Source: Frankiales bacterium
GTDB taxonomy: Bacteria > Actinomycetota > Actinomycetes > Mycobacteriales > SCTD01
Direction: 5' to 3'
Length of the DNA stretch: 17,952 nt
Assembly: GCA_025464915.1 (NCBI GenBank)
Contig: JAODNF010000160.1
Location: 1 to 17,952 of the forward strand
Positions 12,021-17,952 of this stretch are shown one piece after another (position 1 is the stretch's first letter; the number at the start of each line of letters is the position of its first letter). Position numbers and translations under genes: made by a program. The notes beneath the pieces were generated by a model. It was not told where the DNA came from, did no database searches, and was given only the letters and a program-made list of their open reading frames with translations.

Positions 12021-12787
12021 CGACGGCAGCACCCCTTCCGCCCGAGGATGCCCAGCGCGGCGGTGCGAGACCTGCAGGCGCCGCGCACGACACCCCCGCC
12101 GCCGTGTGGCGGACGGCCACGGGCAGCCCGAAGCCGTGGCTTGTTCAGCTGCTGAGGCCGTTCGGGCGCACGATGTTCAGGACGGCCTTCCGGATGCGCG
12201 TCATCGGGCTCGAGCACGTGCCGTCGAGCGGTGCCGTGCTGCTGGCCGGCAACCACACCGGCTTCCTGGACGGTCCCCTGGTCTGGGCGTACAGCCCGAG
12301 ACCAGCGACCTTCCTGGCCAAGTCGGAGCTGTTCGTCGGCCCGCTCGCCCGGGCGCTCGGCTGGCTGGGCCAGGTGCCCGTCCACCGCGGCCGGCCCGAC
12401 CGCACCGCTCTGCGCACCGCCCTCGGCGTGCTCGAGCGCCGGCAGCCGATGGGCGTGTTCCCGGAGGGCACCCGTGGCGCGGGCGTGCTCGAAGAGGTCT
12501 CCGACGGCCTGGCCTGGCTGGCCCTGCGCAGTCAGGCGCCGGTGGTCCCGATCGCCGTCCTGGGCACGGCCGAGGCCATGCCGAAGGGGAGTCGTCCGCA
12601 GCTGCGCGCGCCCGTGACTCTCGTCTTCGGCCCTGCCATCACCCTCACGACCACAGGTGACCCGCGCGTGCGGCGTACCGTGAGGGCGGCCGCGGAGGAG
12701 CTCCGGGTCGCCCTGCTCACCCATCTCGAGGCCCACTCCGGCGCACCCGCCGACGGGTCGACTGCTGCACAGGAGAACGACGCGTGA
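12017..12787 (+). CDS. PlsC-type 1-acylglycerol-3-phosphate acyltransferase
   Basis: This is a 256-residue membrane-associated acyltransferase of phospholipid synthesis. The catalytic NHX4D motif is NHTGFLD (79-85), followed by VPVHRGRPDRTAL (120-132) and the acyl-acceptor motif FPEGTRG (148-154), then VPIAVLGT (177-184). These are the four PlsC blocks in order. The natural role is transfer of an acyl chain to lysophosphatidate or a related lipid; the exact substrate cannot be read from the sequence. ATG 12017 overlaps the cmk stop (ATGA) and a GTG two codons upstream is possible. The stop is embedded in the der start (GTGA). A similar cmk-acyltransferase-der order occurs in several actinomycetes. 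Confidence 0.92.
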   Translation: MTTAAPLPPEDAQRGGARPAGAAHDTPAAVWRTATGSPKPWLVQLLRPFGRTMFRTAFRMRVIGLEHVPSSGAVLLAGNHTGFLDGPLVWAYSPRPATFLAKSELFVGPLARALGWLGQVPVHRGRPDRTALRTALGVLERRQPMGVFPEGTRGAGVLEEVSDGLAWLALRSQAPVVPIAVLGTAEAMPKGSRPQLRAPVTLVFGPAITLTTTGDPRVRRTVRAAAEELRVALLTHLEAHSGAPADGSTAAQENDA

Positions 12788-14124
12788 GCGACCCCCGTCA
12801 GAACCCGGACCAGCCCGTGCTGGCCGTCGTGGGACGCCCTAACGTCGGTAAGTCGACACTGGTGAACCGCATCATCGGCCGTCGGGAGGCCGTCGTCGAG
12901 GACGTACCCGGTGTGACCCGGGACCGCGTCGCCTACGACGCCGTCTGGCGTGGCCGGCGGTTCACCGTCGTCGACACCGGCGGCTGGGACCCGGATGCCG
13001 TCGGCCTGCAGGTCGCCGTCGCCGCCCAGGCCGAGATCGCCGTCGCGGCGGCTGATGCCGTGATGTTCGTCGTCGACAACACCGTCGGTCCGACGGACGC
13101 CGATGAGGCCGTCATCAAGGTGCTGCGGAAGTCCAAGAAGCCGGTTGTCCTCGCGGCGAACAAGGTGGACGACGAGCGTGGCGAGGCCGATGCGGCGTAC
13201 CTCTGGAGCCTGGGGCTCGGCGAGCCGTACGTCGTCAGCGCCCTGCACGGCCGGGGGAGCGGCGAGCTCCTCGACGCGATCCTCGAGGCGCTGCCCGAGA
13301 CCCCTGCCGAGCGGTTCGAGCAGGAGGCCGGTCCGCGTCGCGTCGCGCTGCTCGGTCGGCCCAACGTGGGCAAGTCCAGCCTGCTCAACCAGCTCTCCGG
13401 CGAGACCCGGGTGCTCGTCGACGACGTCGCCGGCACCACCCGCGACCCGGTCGACAGCCTGGTCGAGGTCGGCGGAGAGACATGGCGCTTTGTCGACACC
13501 GCTGGCCTGCGGCGCCGCGTGCACCAGGCCGCCGGCGCCGAGTACTACTCGAGCCTGCGCACCCAGAGCGCGCTCGACGCCGCTGAGGTCGCGATCGTGC
13601 TCCTGGACGCCAGCGAGCCGATCAGCGAGCAGGACCAGCGGGTCATCAGCATGGTGGTCGACGCCGGGCGGGCCCTCGTGATCGCCTTCAACAAGTGGGA
13701 CCTGGTCGACGAGGACCGCCGGTACGCGATCGCCAAGGAGATCGACCGCGAGCTGTCCCGCGTGGCCTGGGCTCCGCAGCTCAACGTCAGCGCTCTCACC
13801 GGCCGCTCGGTGGACAAGATCGCCAAGCACCTGAACGCGTCGCTCGAGAGCTGGGAGAAGCGCATCCCGACGGCCAAGCTGAACGCCTGGATCGGGGAGC
13901 TGATCGCCGCGACCCCGCCGCCGGTGCGCAGCGGCAAGCAGCCCAAGGTGCTCTTCGCGACCCAGGCCGGCGTGCGCCCGCCACGGTTCGTCTTCTTCAC
14001 GAGCGGCTTCCTCGAGGCCGGCTACCGGCGCTTCATCGAGCGCAAGCTCCGCGAGGACTTCGGCTTCGAGGGCACGCCCATCGAGGTGGCCGTCAAGGTC
14101 CGCGAGAAGCAGAAGAAGGGCTGA
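12784..14124 (+). CDS. der: ribosome biogenesis GTPase Der (EngA)
   Basis: This is a 446-residue essential GTPase for 50S subunit assembly, with two tandem GTPase domains and a C-terminal KH-like domain. Domain 1 has GRPNVGKS (17-24), DTGG (64-67) and NKVD (126-129). Domain 2 has GRPNVGKS (191-198), DTAGL (238-242) and NKWD (303-306). The KH-like region spans about 350-446 and ends in the usual basic EKQKKG tail. GTG 12784 overlaps the acyltransferase stop by 4 nt, with AGGAGA (12771-12776) 7 nt upstream. All signature residues are intact and the length is typical. Confidence 0.98.
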   Translation: MSDPRQNPDQPVLAVVGRPNVGKSTLVNRIIGRREAVVEDVPGVTRDRVAYDAVWRGRRFTVVDTGGWDPDAVGLQVAVAAQAEIAVAAADAVMFVVDNTVGPTDADEAVIKVLRKSKKPVVLAANKVDDERGEADAAYLWSLGLGEPYVVSALHGRGSGELLDAILEALPETPAERFEQEAGPRRVALLGRPNVGKSSLLNQLSGETRVLVDDVAGTTRDPVDSLVEVGGETWRFVDTAGLRRRVHQAAGAEYYSSLRTQSALDAAEVAIVLLDASEPISEQDQRVISMVVDAGRALVIAFNKWDLVDEDRRYAIAKEIDRELSRVAWAPQLNVSALTGRSVDKIAKHLNASLESWEKRIPTAKLNAWIGELIAATPPPVRSGKQPKVLFATQAGVRPPRFVFFTSGFLEAGYRRFIERKLREDFGFEGTPIEVAVKVREKQKKG

Positions 14125-14155
14125 CATCCGACGGCTTGCCGAGCGCCGGATCAGG

Positions 14156-14161
14156 TAGCCT
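14156..14161 (+). promoter_or_regulatory. candidate -10 of tRNA-Pro
   Basis: TAGCCT lies 11 nt before the first base of the tRNA and fits the TAnnnT pattern. TTGCCG at 14136-14141 is the nearest -35-like hexamer, but the spacing is only 14 bp, so the pairing is uncertain. Confidence 0.35.
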
Positions 14162-14172
14162 TTCCGACGCCG

Positions 14173-14246
14173 CGGGCTGTGGCGCAGTTTGGTAGCGTAC
14201 GTGACTGGGGGTCACGGGGTCGCAGGTTCAAATCCTGTCAGCCCGA
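14173..14246 (+). tRNA. tRNA-Pro (anticodon GGG)
   Basis: A full cloverleaf can be drawn. The acceptor stem is CGGGCTG (14173-14179) with CAGCCCG (14239-14245), and discriminator A is at 14246. The D arm is GCGC/GCGT (14182-14198). The anticodon stem is CGTGA/TCACG with loop CTGGGGG (14205-14211), placing anticodon GGG at 14207-14209. The T arm is GCAGG-TTCAAAT-CCTGT (14222-14238). CCA is not encoded. A G-T pair closes the D stem and another the T stem. It lies 48 bp after der, a common place for tRNA-Pro in actinomycetes, and the 3' end of such genes is a frequent integration site. Confidence 0.96.
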
Positions 14247-14334
14247 CTCAGCTGTCGTACCCGTGCGGTGGACGACTTCCCCGGCGGTCGCCTGACGTGT
14301 CCAGGTCAAGACCGGCGCGCGAGCAGGGCGGCGC

Positions 14335-14360
14335 CTGGCTCTCCTGGAACCCGGAGCCAG
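14335..14360 (+). repeat. 7-bp inverted repeat hairpin
   Basis: CTGGCTC (14335-14341) and GAGCCAG (14354-14360) are perfectly complementary around a 12-nt loop. It lies between tRNA-Pro and the endonuclease-like remnant. There is no T-tract; it may be a processing or termination structure, or the edge of inserted DNA. Confidence 0.35.
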
Positions 14361-14527
14361 TACGCCGATGTCTCGGGAGGCAAGCGCCGGGTCTCCTACG
14401 CCGCCGACGCGATCGACGTGCTCGCCGTGGTCGACGGTGACCTGCAGGTCTACCTGATCCCGTACTTCCTGGTCGCCACCCAGAGCACGGTGACGCCGCG
14501 GGCGTACGAGGCCTACCGGGTAGCCGG
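14352..14527 (+). pseudogene. remnant of a PD-(D/E)XK intron/homing-type endonuclease-like protein
   Basis: About 58 codons read RSQYADVSGGKRRVSYAADA, then IDVLAVVDGDLQVYLIPYFL. This resembles the C-terminal region of group I intron-associated PD-(D/E)XK endonuclease-like proteins, where a (Y/T)-x-A-D-x-I/V-D-x-x-A-x-Y segment is followed by a strand of the RCYLLP type. The catalytic N-terminal half is absent. The frame is open from GTG 14268 and stops at 14573, overlapping the next start, but sequence outside 14352-14527 looks non-coding. Such genes are mobile and often sit next to tRNAs. The match is by eye, so moderate confidence only. Confidence 0.45.
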
Positions 14528-14569
14528 GTGTCCCTCGCGGCAGGGACTCCCGCGCCGTAGGGTCGGTGC

Positions 14570-15187
14570 GTGACGCGGGCGGGCGAGGACCGGATCTGGA
14601 CGATCCCCAACGCGCTGTCCATGCTGCGCCTGCTCGGCGTGCCGCTGTTCCTGTACCTCGTGCTCGGGCCGCACGAGGACGGCTGGGCGATCATCCTGCT
14701 GATGGCTGCTGGCATCAGCGACTACCTCGACGGCAAGATCGCTCGGCGGTTCAACCAGTTCAGCCGGCTCGGGCAGCTGCTCGACCCGGCGGCGGACCGG
14801 CTGTACATCGCCTCCACGCTGATCGCACTCGTCGTGCGGGACGGGCTGCCGCTGTGGTGGGCCGCGCTGCTCGTGCTGCGTGACGTCGCGCTGATCCCGA
14901 CGCTGCCCTTGCTCAAGAAGCACGGGTACGGGCCGCTGCCCGTGCACTTCCTCGGCAAGGCCGCCACGTTCAACCTGCTCTACGCGTTCCCGATGCTGCT
15001 GGCGGCCCTTCCCGGGCGGGACGACTGGGAGGCGACCGTGTTCCGGCCGCTCGGTTGGGCGTTCGCGACGTGGGGGAGTTTGCTCTACCTGTGGGCAGGG
15101 GTGCTCTACGTGGTCCAGGTCCGACAGCTGGTGCACGCCGACCGTGACGTGGGTCTGCCGGACCGTGACGTGGGCCTGCCGGCCTAG
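14570..15187 (+). CDS. CDP-alcohol phosphatidyltransferase (cardiolipin synthase-like)
   Basis: This is a 205-residue integral membrane enzyme. The CDP-alcohol phosphotransferase motif is complete: Asp51-x2-Asp54-Gly55-x2-Ala58-Arg59-x8-Gly68-x3-Asp72-x3-Asp76. These aspartates bind the two metal ions that activate a CDP-lipid for transfer of its phosphatidyl group. Several hydrophobic helices follow (about 20-48, 76-105, 124-146, 157-180). The C-terminus carries a duplicated DRDVGLP. In Streptomyces coelicolor a related gene (SCO1389, reported as a eukaryote-type cardiolipin synthase, from memory) sits beside a mannose-1-phosphate guanylyltransferase gene, as here. Phosphatidylglycerophosphate synthase is the main alternative. 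GTG 14570 is the start; the ribosome-binding site is weak (TAGGG at 14558-14562). Confidence 0.88.
   Translation: MTRAGEDRIWTIPNALSMLRLLGVPLFLYLVLGPHEDGWAIILLMAAGISDYLDGKIARRFNQFSRLGQLLDPAADRLYIASTLIALVVRDGLPLWWAALLVLRDVALIPTLPLLKKHGYGPLPVHFLGKAATFNLLYAFPMLLAALPGRDDWEATVFRPLGWAFATWGSLLYLWAGVLYVVQVRQLVHADRDVGLPDRDVGLPA
15140..15181 (+). repeat. 21-bp tandem duplication at the gene end
   Basis: GACCGTGACGTGGG-T/C-CTGCCG occurs twice head to tail, 20 of 21 bases identical. It encodes DRDVGLP-DRDVGLP at the C-terminus of the phosphatidyltransferase. This in-frame duplication lies outside the catalytic core. Confidence 0.85.
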
Positions 15188-15196
15188 GGAGCAGAC

Positions 15197-17740
15197 GTGC
15201 GCGCAGTGGTGATGGCCGGGGGAGAGGGCACCCGACTGCGCCCGATGACCGCGAACCAGCCGAAGCCGCTGCTCCCGGTGGCGAACCGGCCGATCATGGA
15301 GCACGTGCTGCGGCTGCTCCGGCGGCACGGCTTCGACGAAACGGTCGTGACCGTCCAGTTCCTCGCGTCGCTGGTGCGGACCTACTTCGGTGACGGCGAC
15401 GAGCTGGGCATGCACTTGTCCTACGCGACGGAGGAGGCTCCCCTCGGCACGGCCGGCTCGGTGAAGAACGCCGAGGCCGCGCTCCGGGACGACTCGTTCC
15501 TCGTCATCTCGGGCGACGCGCTGACCGACATCGACCTCAGCGGCCTGGTCGCGGCGCACCGGCAGCACGGAGCGCTCGTCACCGTGTGCTTGACCCGGGT
15601 CCCGGACCCCCTGGAGTTCGGCATCGTCATCGCGGACGAGGACGGGCGCGTCGAGCGGTTCCTCGAGAAGCCGACCTGGGGACAGGTCTTCACCGACACG
15701 GTCAACACCGGCATCTACGTGATGGAACCCGAGGTCTTCGCGCACGTCCCCGCTGGCGAGGTCGCGGACTGGGCCGGCGACGTCATCCCTGCGCTGCTCG
15801 CCGCTGGTGCACCCGTGCACGGCTACGTGGCTGATGGGTACTGGGAGGACGTCGGCACGCATGAGAGCTATGTGCGGGTGCAGGCCGATGTGCTCAACCG
15901 TCAGGTCGAGGTCGAGATCCATGGGTTCGAGGTGTCGCCCGGTGTCTGGATCGGAGACGGGGCGGAGGTCGATCCTGATGCCCGCATCACGGGTCCCGTC
16001 CTGATCGGCGACTTCGCGCAGGTCGAGGGCGGCGCGGAGCTGCGGGAGTACACCGTGCTCGGCGACAACGTCGTCGTGCGGTCCGGCGCGTTCCTGCACC
16101 GCGCCGTGGTGCACGACAACGCCTTCGTCGGACCGCACGCCAACCTGCGGGGCTGCGTGATCGGCAAGAGCACCGACGTGATGCGGGGCGCGCGGGTGGA
16201 CGAGGGGGCGGTGATCGGGGACGAGTGCGTCATCGAGGAGGAGGCCCTCGTCCACGACGGCGTCAAGGTCTACCCGTTCAAGACGATCGAGGCGGGCGCG
16301 GTCGTCAACACCAGCGTCATCTGGGAGTCCCGCGGCTCCAACGCTCTGTTCGGCCCGCGCGGTGTGTCCGGTCTCGTGAACGTCGAGATCACCCCCGAGT
16401 ACGTCGTGCGGCTGGCGTCCGCGTACGCCACCACGCTCAAGAAGGGCACGGTCGTCACGACCAGCCGGGACGCGTCCCGGGCCGCCCGCGCGTTCAAGCG
16501 CGCGGTCATCGCGGCGCTCACCAGCTCGGCCATCGACGTGGTCGACCTCGAGGTCGTACCGCTGCCCGTCGCCCGCTACGAGACCGGACGGAGCGCGGCC
16601 GCAGGCGGGGTGGCGCTGCGCACCACCCCGGGTGACCCGCAGTCGATCGACATCGTGTTCCTCGACGAGACGGGCGCCGAGGTCAGCCGCGCCGTTCAGC
16701 GCCGGATCGAGCGCACCTTCAGCCGGCAGGAGTTCCGCCGCGCGTTCCCGGGCGAGATCGCGGAGCTGAGCTTCCCGCCCCGGCTGCTCGACACCTACGC
16801 GCAGGACCTGCTGGCCGCCACCGACACCCGCGGGGTCGCCGAGGCGGGGCTGAAGGTCGTGGTCGACGCCGCTGGCGGGGCGGCCGCGCTCGTGCTGCCC
16901 ACACTGCTCGGCCGGTTGGGCGTGGACGTCCTGACCGTCAACAACCGCCTCGACGACGTCATCACCACCGAGAGCCTGGCCGCCCACATGCAGGCCGTCC
17001 ACCGGCTCGGCGAGCTGGTCTCGAGCTCGCGGGCCGCCTTCGGGGTCCGCTTCGACCACGTCGGCGAGCGCCTGACGCTCGTGGACGAGCGGGGCCAGCT
17101 CGTGCACGACGACCGGGCGCTGCTCGTGCTGCTGGACCTGGTGGCCGCCGAGCGCGGCCGGGGGGCGACGATGGCGCTGCCCGTCACCACCACGCGGGTC
17201 GCGGAGCGCGTCACGAGTTACCACGGAGCCCACGTGCGCTGGACGTCCACCTCGCCGCACGAGCTCGCTGAGGAGGCCGGAAAGCCCGGCGTGGTCTTCG
17301 CCGGTGACGGCCGGGGCGGGTTCGCGTTCCCGGCCTTCGGGACGGCGTTCGACGGGATCGCCGCGTTCGCGTCGCTCGTGGGTCTCGTCGCCCGCACGCA
17401 GCTCGCCCTGTCGGAGATCGACGCGCGGATCCCGGCGGCGCACGTGCTGCGGCGGTCCGTGCCCACCCCCTGGGCGGCGAAGGGGACCGTCATGCGAACG
17501 GTGCTCGAGCAGGCGGCAGACCGCGAGGTCGACACGACGGACGGGCTGCGGGTCGTCGAGCCGGACGGCAGCTGGGCGCTGGTCCTCCCTGACCCGACGC
17601 AGGCCATCACCCACCTCTGGGCGGAGGGTCCCGACGCCGTGCGGGCCGGCTCGCTGCTCACCGCCTGGGCTGCGCTGGTGGAGGACACGGTGGCGCGTGC
17701 CGACGGTGACCCCGCGCAGGCGCCTGCTGGGGCAGGATGA
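15197..17740 (+). CDS. mannose-1-phosphate guanylyltransferase-like protein fused to a degenerate phosphomannomutase module
   Basis: This is an 847-residue three-part protein. Residues 1-235 form a nucleotidyltransferase: GGEGTRLRP (8-16), Lys23 in PKPLLPV, SGDALTDID (105-113, metal Asp107) and WEDVGT (216-221), which would make an NDP-sugar such as GDP-mannose. Residues about 245-375 are a left-handed beta-helix of hexapeptide repeats. Residues about 380-835 follow the four-domain phosphohexomutase fold, but the active-site loops are gone: RTTPGDP (475-481) in place of TASHNP, FDHVGER (619-625) in place of FDGDADR, GDGRGGF (703-709) in place of GExSGH, and LPDPTQA (797-803) in place of RPSGTEP. 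The mutase part is therefore probably regulatory. GTG 15197 has AGGGAG 5 nt upstream. The phosphatidyltransferase precedes by 9 nt, and a DUF881 gene follows by 4 nt, so this is one operon. Confidence 0.9.
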   Translation: MRAVVMAGGEGTRLRPMTANQPKPLLPVANRPIMEHVLRLLRRHGFDETVVTVQFLASLVRTYFGDGDELGMHLSYATEEAPLGTAGSVKNAEAALRDDSFLVISGDALTDIDLSGLVAAHRQHGALVTVCLTRVPDPLEFGIVIADEDGRVERFLEKPTWGQVFTDTVNTGIYVMEPEVFAHVPAGEVADWAGDVIPALLAAGAPVHGYVADGYWEDVGTHESYVRVQADVLNRQVEVEIHGFEVSPGVWIGDGAEVDPDARITGPVLIGDFAQVEGGAELREYTVLGDNVVVRSGAFLHRAVVHDNAFVGPHANLRGCVIGKSTDVMRGARVDEGAVIGDECVIEEEALVHDGVKVYPFKTIEAGAVVNTSVIWESRGSNALFGPRGVSGLVNVEITPEYVVRLASAYATTLKKGTVVTTSRDASRAARAFKRAVIAALTSSAIDVVDLEVVPLPVARYETGRSAAAGGVALRTTPGDPQSIDIVFLDETGAEVSRAVQRRIERTFSRQEFRRAFPGEIAELSFPPRLLDTYAQDLLAATDTRGVAEAGLKVVVDAAGGAAALVLPTLLGRLGVDVLTVNNRLDDVITTESLAAHMQAVHRLGELVSSSRAAFGVRFDHVGERLTLVDERGQLVHDDRALLVLLDLVAAERGRGATMALPVTTTRVAERVTSYHGAHVRWTSTSPHELAEEAGKPGVVFAGDGRGGFAFPAFGTAFDGIAAFASLVGLVARTQLALSEIDARIPAAHVLRRSVPTPWAAKGTVMRTVLEQAADREVDTTDGLRVVEPDGSWALVLPDPTQAITHLWAEGPDAVRAGSLLTAWAALVEDTVARADGDPAQAPAGAG

Positions 17741-17744
17741 GCGC

Positions 17745-17952
17745 ATGACGGACCAGCCCCCGACGCGGCAGCGTGTCGATGGGTCCATGAGTCTGCTTGT
17801 CGACATGAGCGCGGCCGCTCTCGATCCCGCGTACGCCGACGTGGCGCGGCGGGCCGAGGCCGCGCGGTCCTCCGGGGCGCCACGGCCCGGGCGCCCGGTC
17901 CGCACGGTCTCGCTCCTGCTGGTGATCGGCGCGGCGACCGGCGTCGCCGCGG
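17745..17952 (+). CDS. DUF881 family membrane protein, N-terminal part (runs off the window)
   Basis: The first 69 codons are present, starting at ATG 17745, 4 nt after the preceding stop, with AGGA at 17734-17737. SMSLLVDMSAAALDPAYADV is the conserved entry motif of DUF881 proteins. It is followed by a charged stretch and the beginning of a membrane helix (VRTVSLLLVIGAATGVAA). In actinomycetes DUF881 genes cluster with a small basic membrane protein gene and a second DUF881 gene downstream of this guanylyltransferase-like gene. Function is not established; division or envelope roles have been suggested by context only. Confidence 0.8.
   Translation, partial: MTDQPPTRQRVDGSMSLLVDMSAAALDPAYADVARRAEAARSSGAPRPGRPVRTVSLLLVIGAATGVAA

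Noticed and set aside
12532..14127. A 531-codon minus-strand frame opposite der
   Set aside because: It is a shadow of der, whose two GTPase domains and KH-like domain are intact. The minus frame has no recognisable motif.
14513..17905. A 1130-codon open frame on the minus strand opposite the phosphatidyltransferase and guanylyltransferase genes
   Set aside because: Its composition (Arg, Asp, Val, His-rich, no domain) is that of an antisense shadow of GC3-saturated genes. The + strand genes there have complete family motifs.
1..17952. CRISPR array, insertion-sequence transposase, or parS/dif site
   Set aside because: No regularly spaced repeats, no transposase motif, and no TGTTTCACGTGAAACA-like or dif-like sequence was seen by eye.

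Overview
The window is about 18 kb of very GC-rich DNA with dense, GC-ending codons, GTG starts and 4-nt ATGA/GTGA gene overlaps. Together with the gene order pyrG - nudix - ald - xerD - parA - scpA - scpB - rluB - cmk - der, this points to a chromosomal segment of an actinomycete (Actinomycetota). The same backbone is known from Mycobacterium tuberculosis (Rv1699-Rv1713) and Streptomyces. I cannot fix the genus from sequence alone. Every protein-coding gene I accept lies on the + strand.

Region 1 (1-3948) holds the 3' end of CTP synthase, a PadR regulator translationally coupled to a HAAS-domain membrane protein (an accessory pair placed inside the conserved backbone), a Nudix ADP-ribose pyrophosphatase, alanine dehydrogenase, and the tyrosine recombinase XerD. 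XerD appears to use a CTG start. Two hairpin-forming repeats lie between the nudix gene and ald.

Region 2 (3949-8741) looks like one chromosome-organisation operon: a Soj-type ParA ATPase, a small ribbon-helix-helix protein, a catalytically degenerate M50-like membrane protein, the condensin subunits ScpA and ScpB, and a 23S rRNA pseudouridine synthase. Spacings run from an 8-nt overlap to a 9-nt gap. The leader upstream of parA carries helically spaced DnaA-box-like repeats and a plausible sigma-70-type promoter.

Region 3 (8742-11246) is a break in the compact layout. It contains about 1.2 kb without a recognisable gene, including an AT-richer island (about 9200-9520), then tyrA (prephenate dehydrogenase with an ACT domain), then a 0.2 kb spacer. 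Similar sequence motifs recur on both sides of tyrA.

Region 4 (11247-14246) is cmk, a PlsC-type acyltransferase and der in overlapping order, followed by tRNA-Pro(GGG).

Region 5 (14247-17952) starts with a short apparent endonuclease remnant next to the tRNA. It continues with a CDP-alcohol phosphatidyltransferase, an 847-residue sugar-nucleotidyltransferase fused to a phosphomannomutase-like module that lacks all its signature active-site loops, and the beginning of a DUF881 membrane protein. This block resembles a Streptomyces neighbourhood that is not next to der there, so the tRNA marks a synteny junction.

The best candidates for under-described biology are the ParA / ribbon-helix-helix / dead-M50 / ScpAB gene set with its DnaA-box-like leader, the CTG-initiated xerD, the pseudo-phosphomannomutase fusion, and the repeat-bounded anomalous segment around tyrA.
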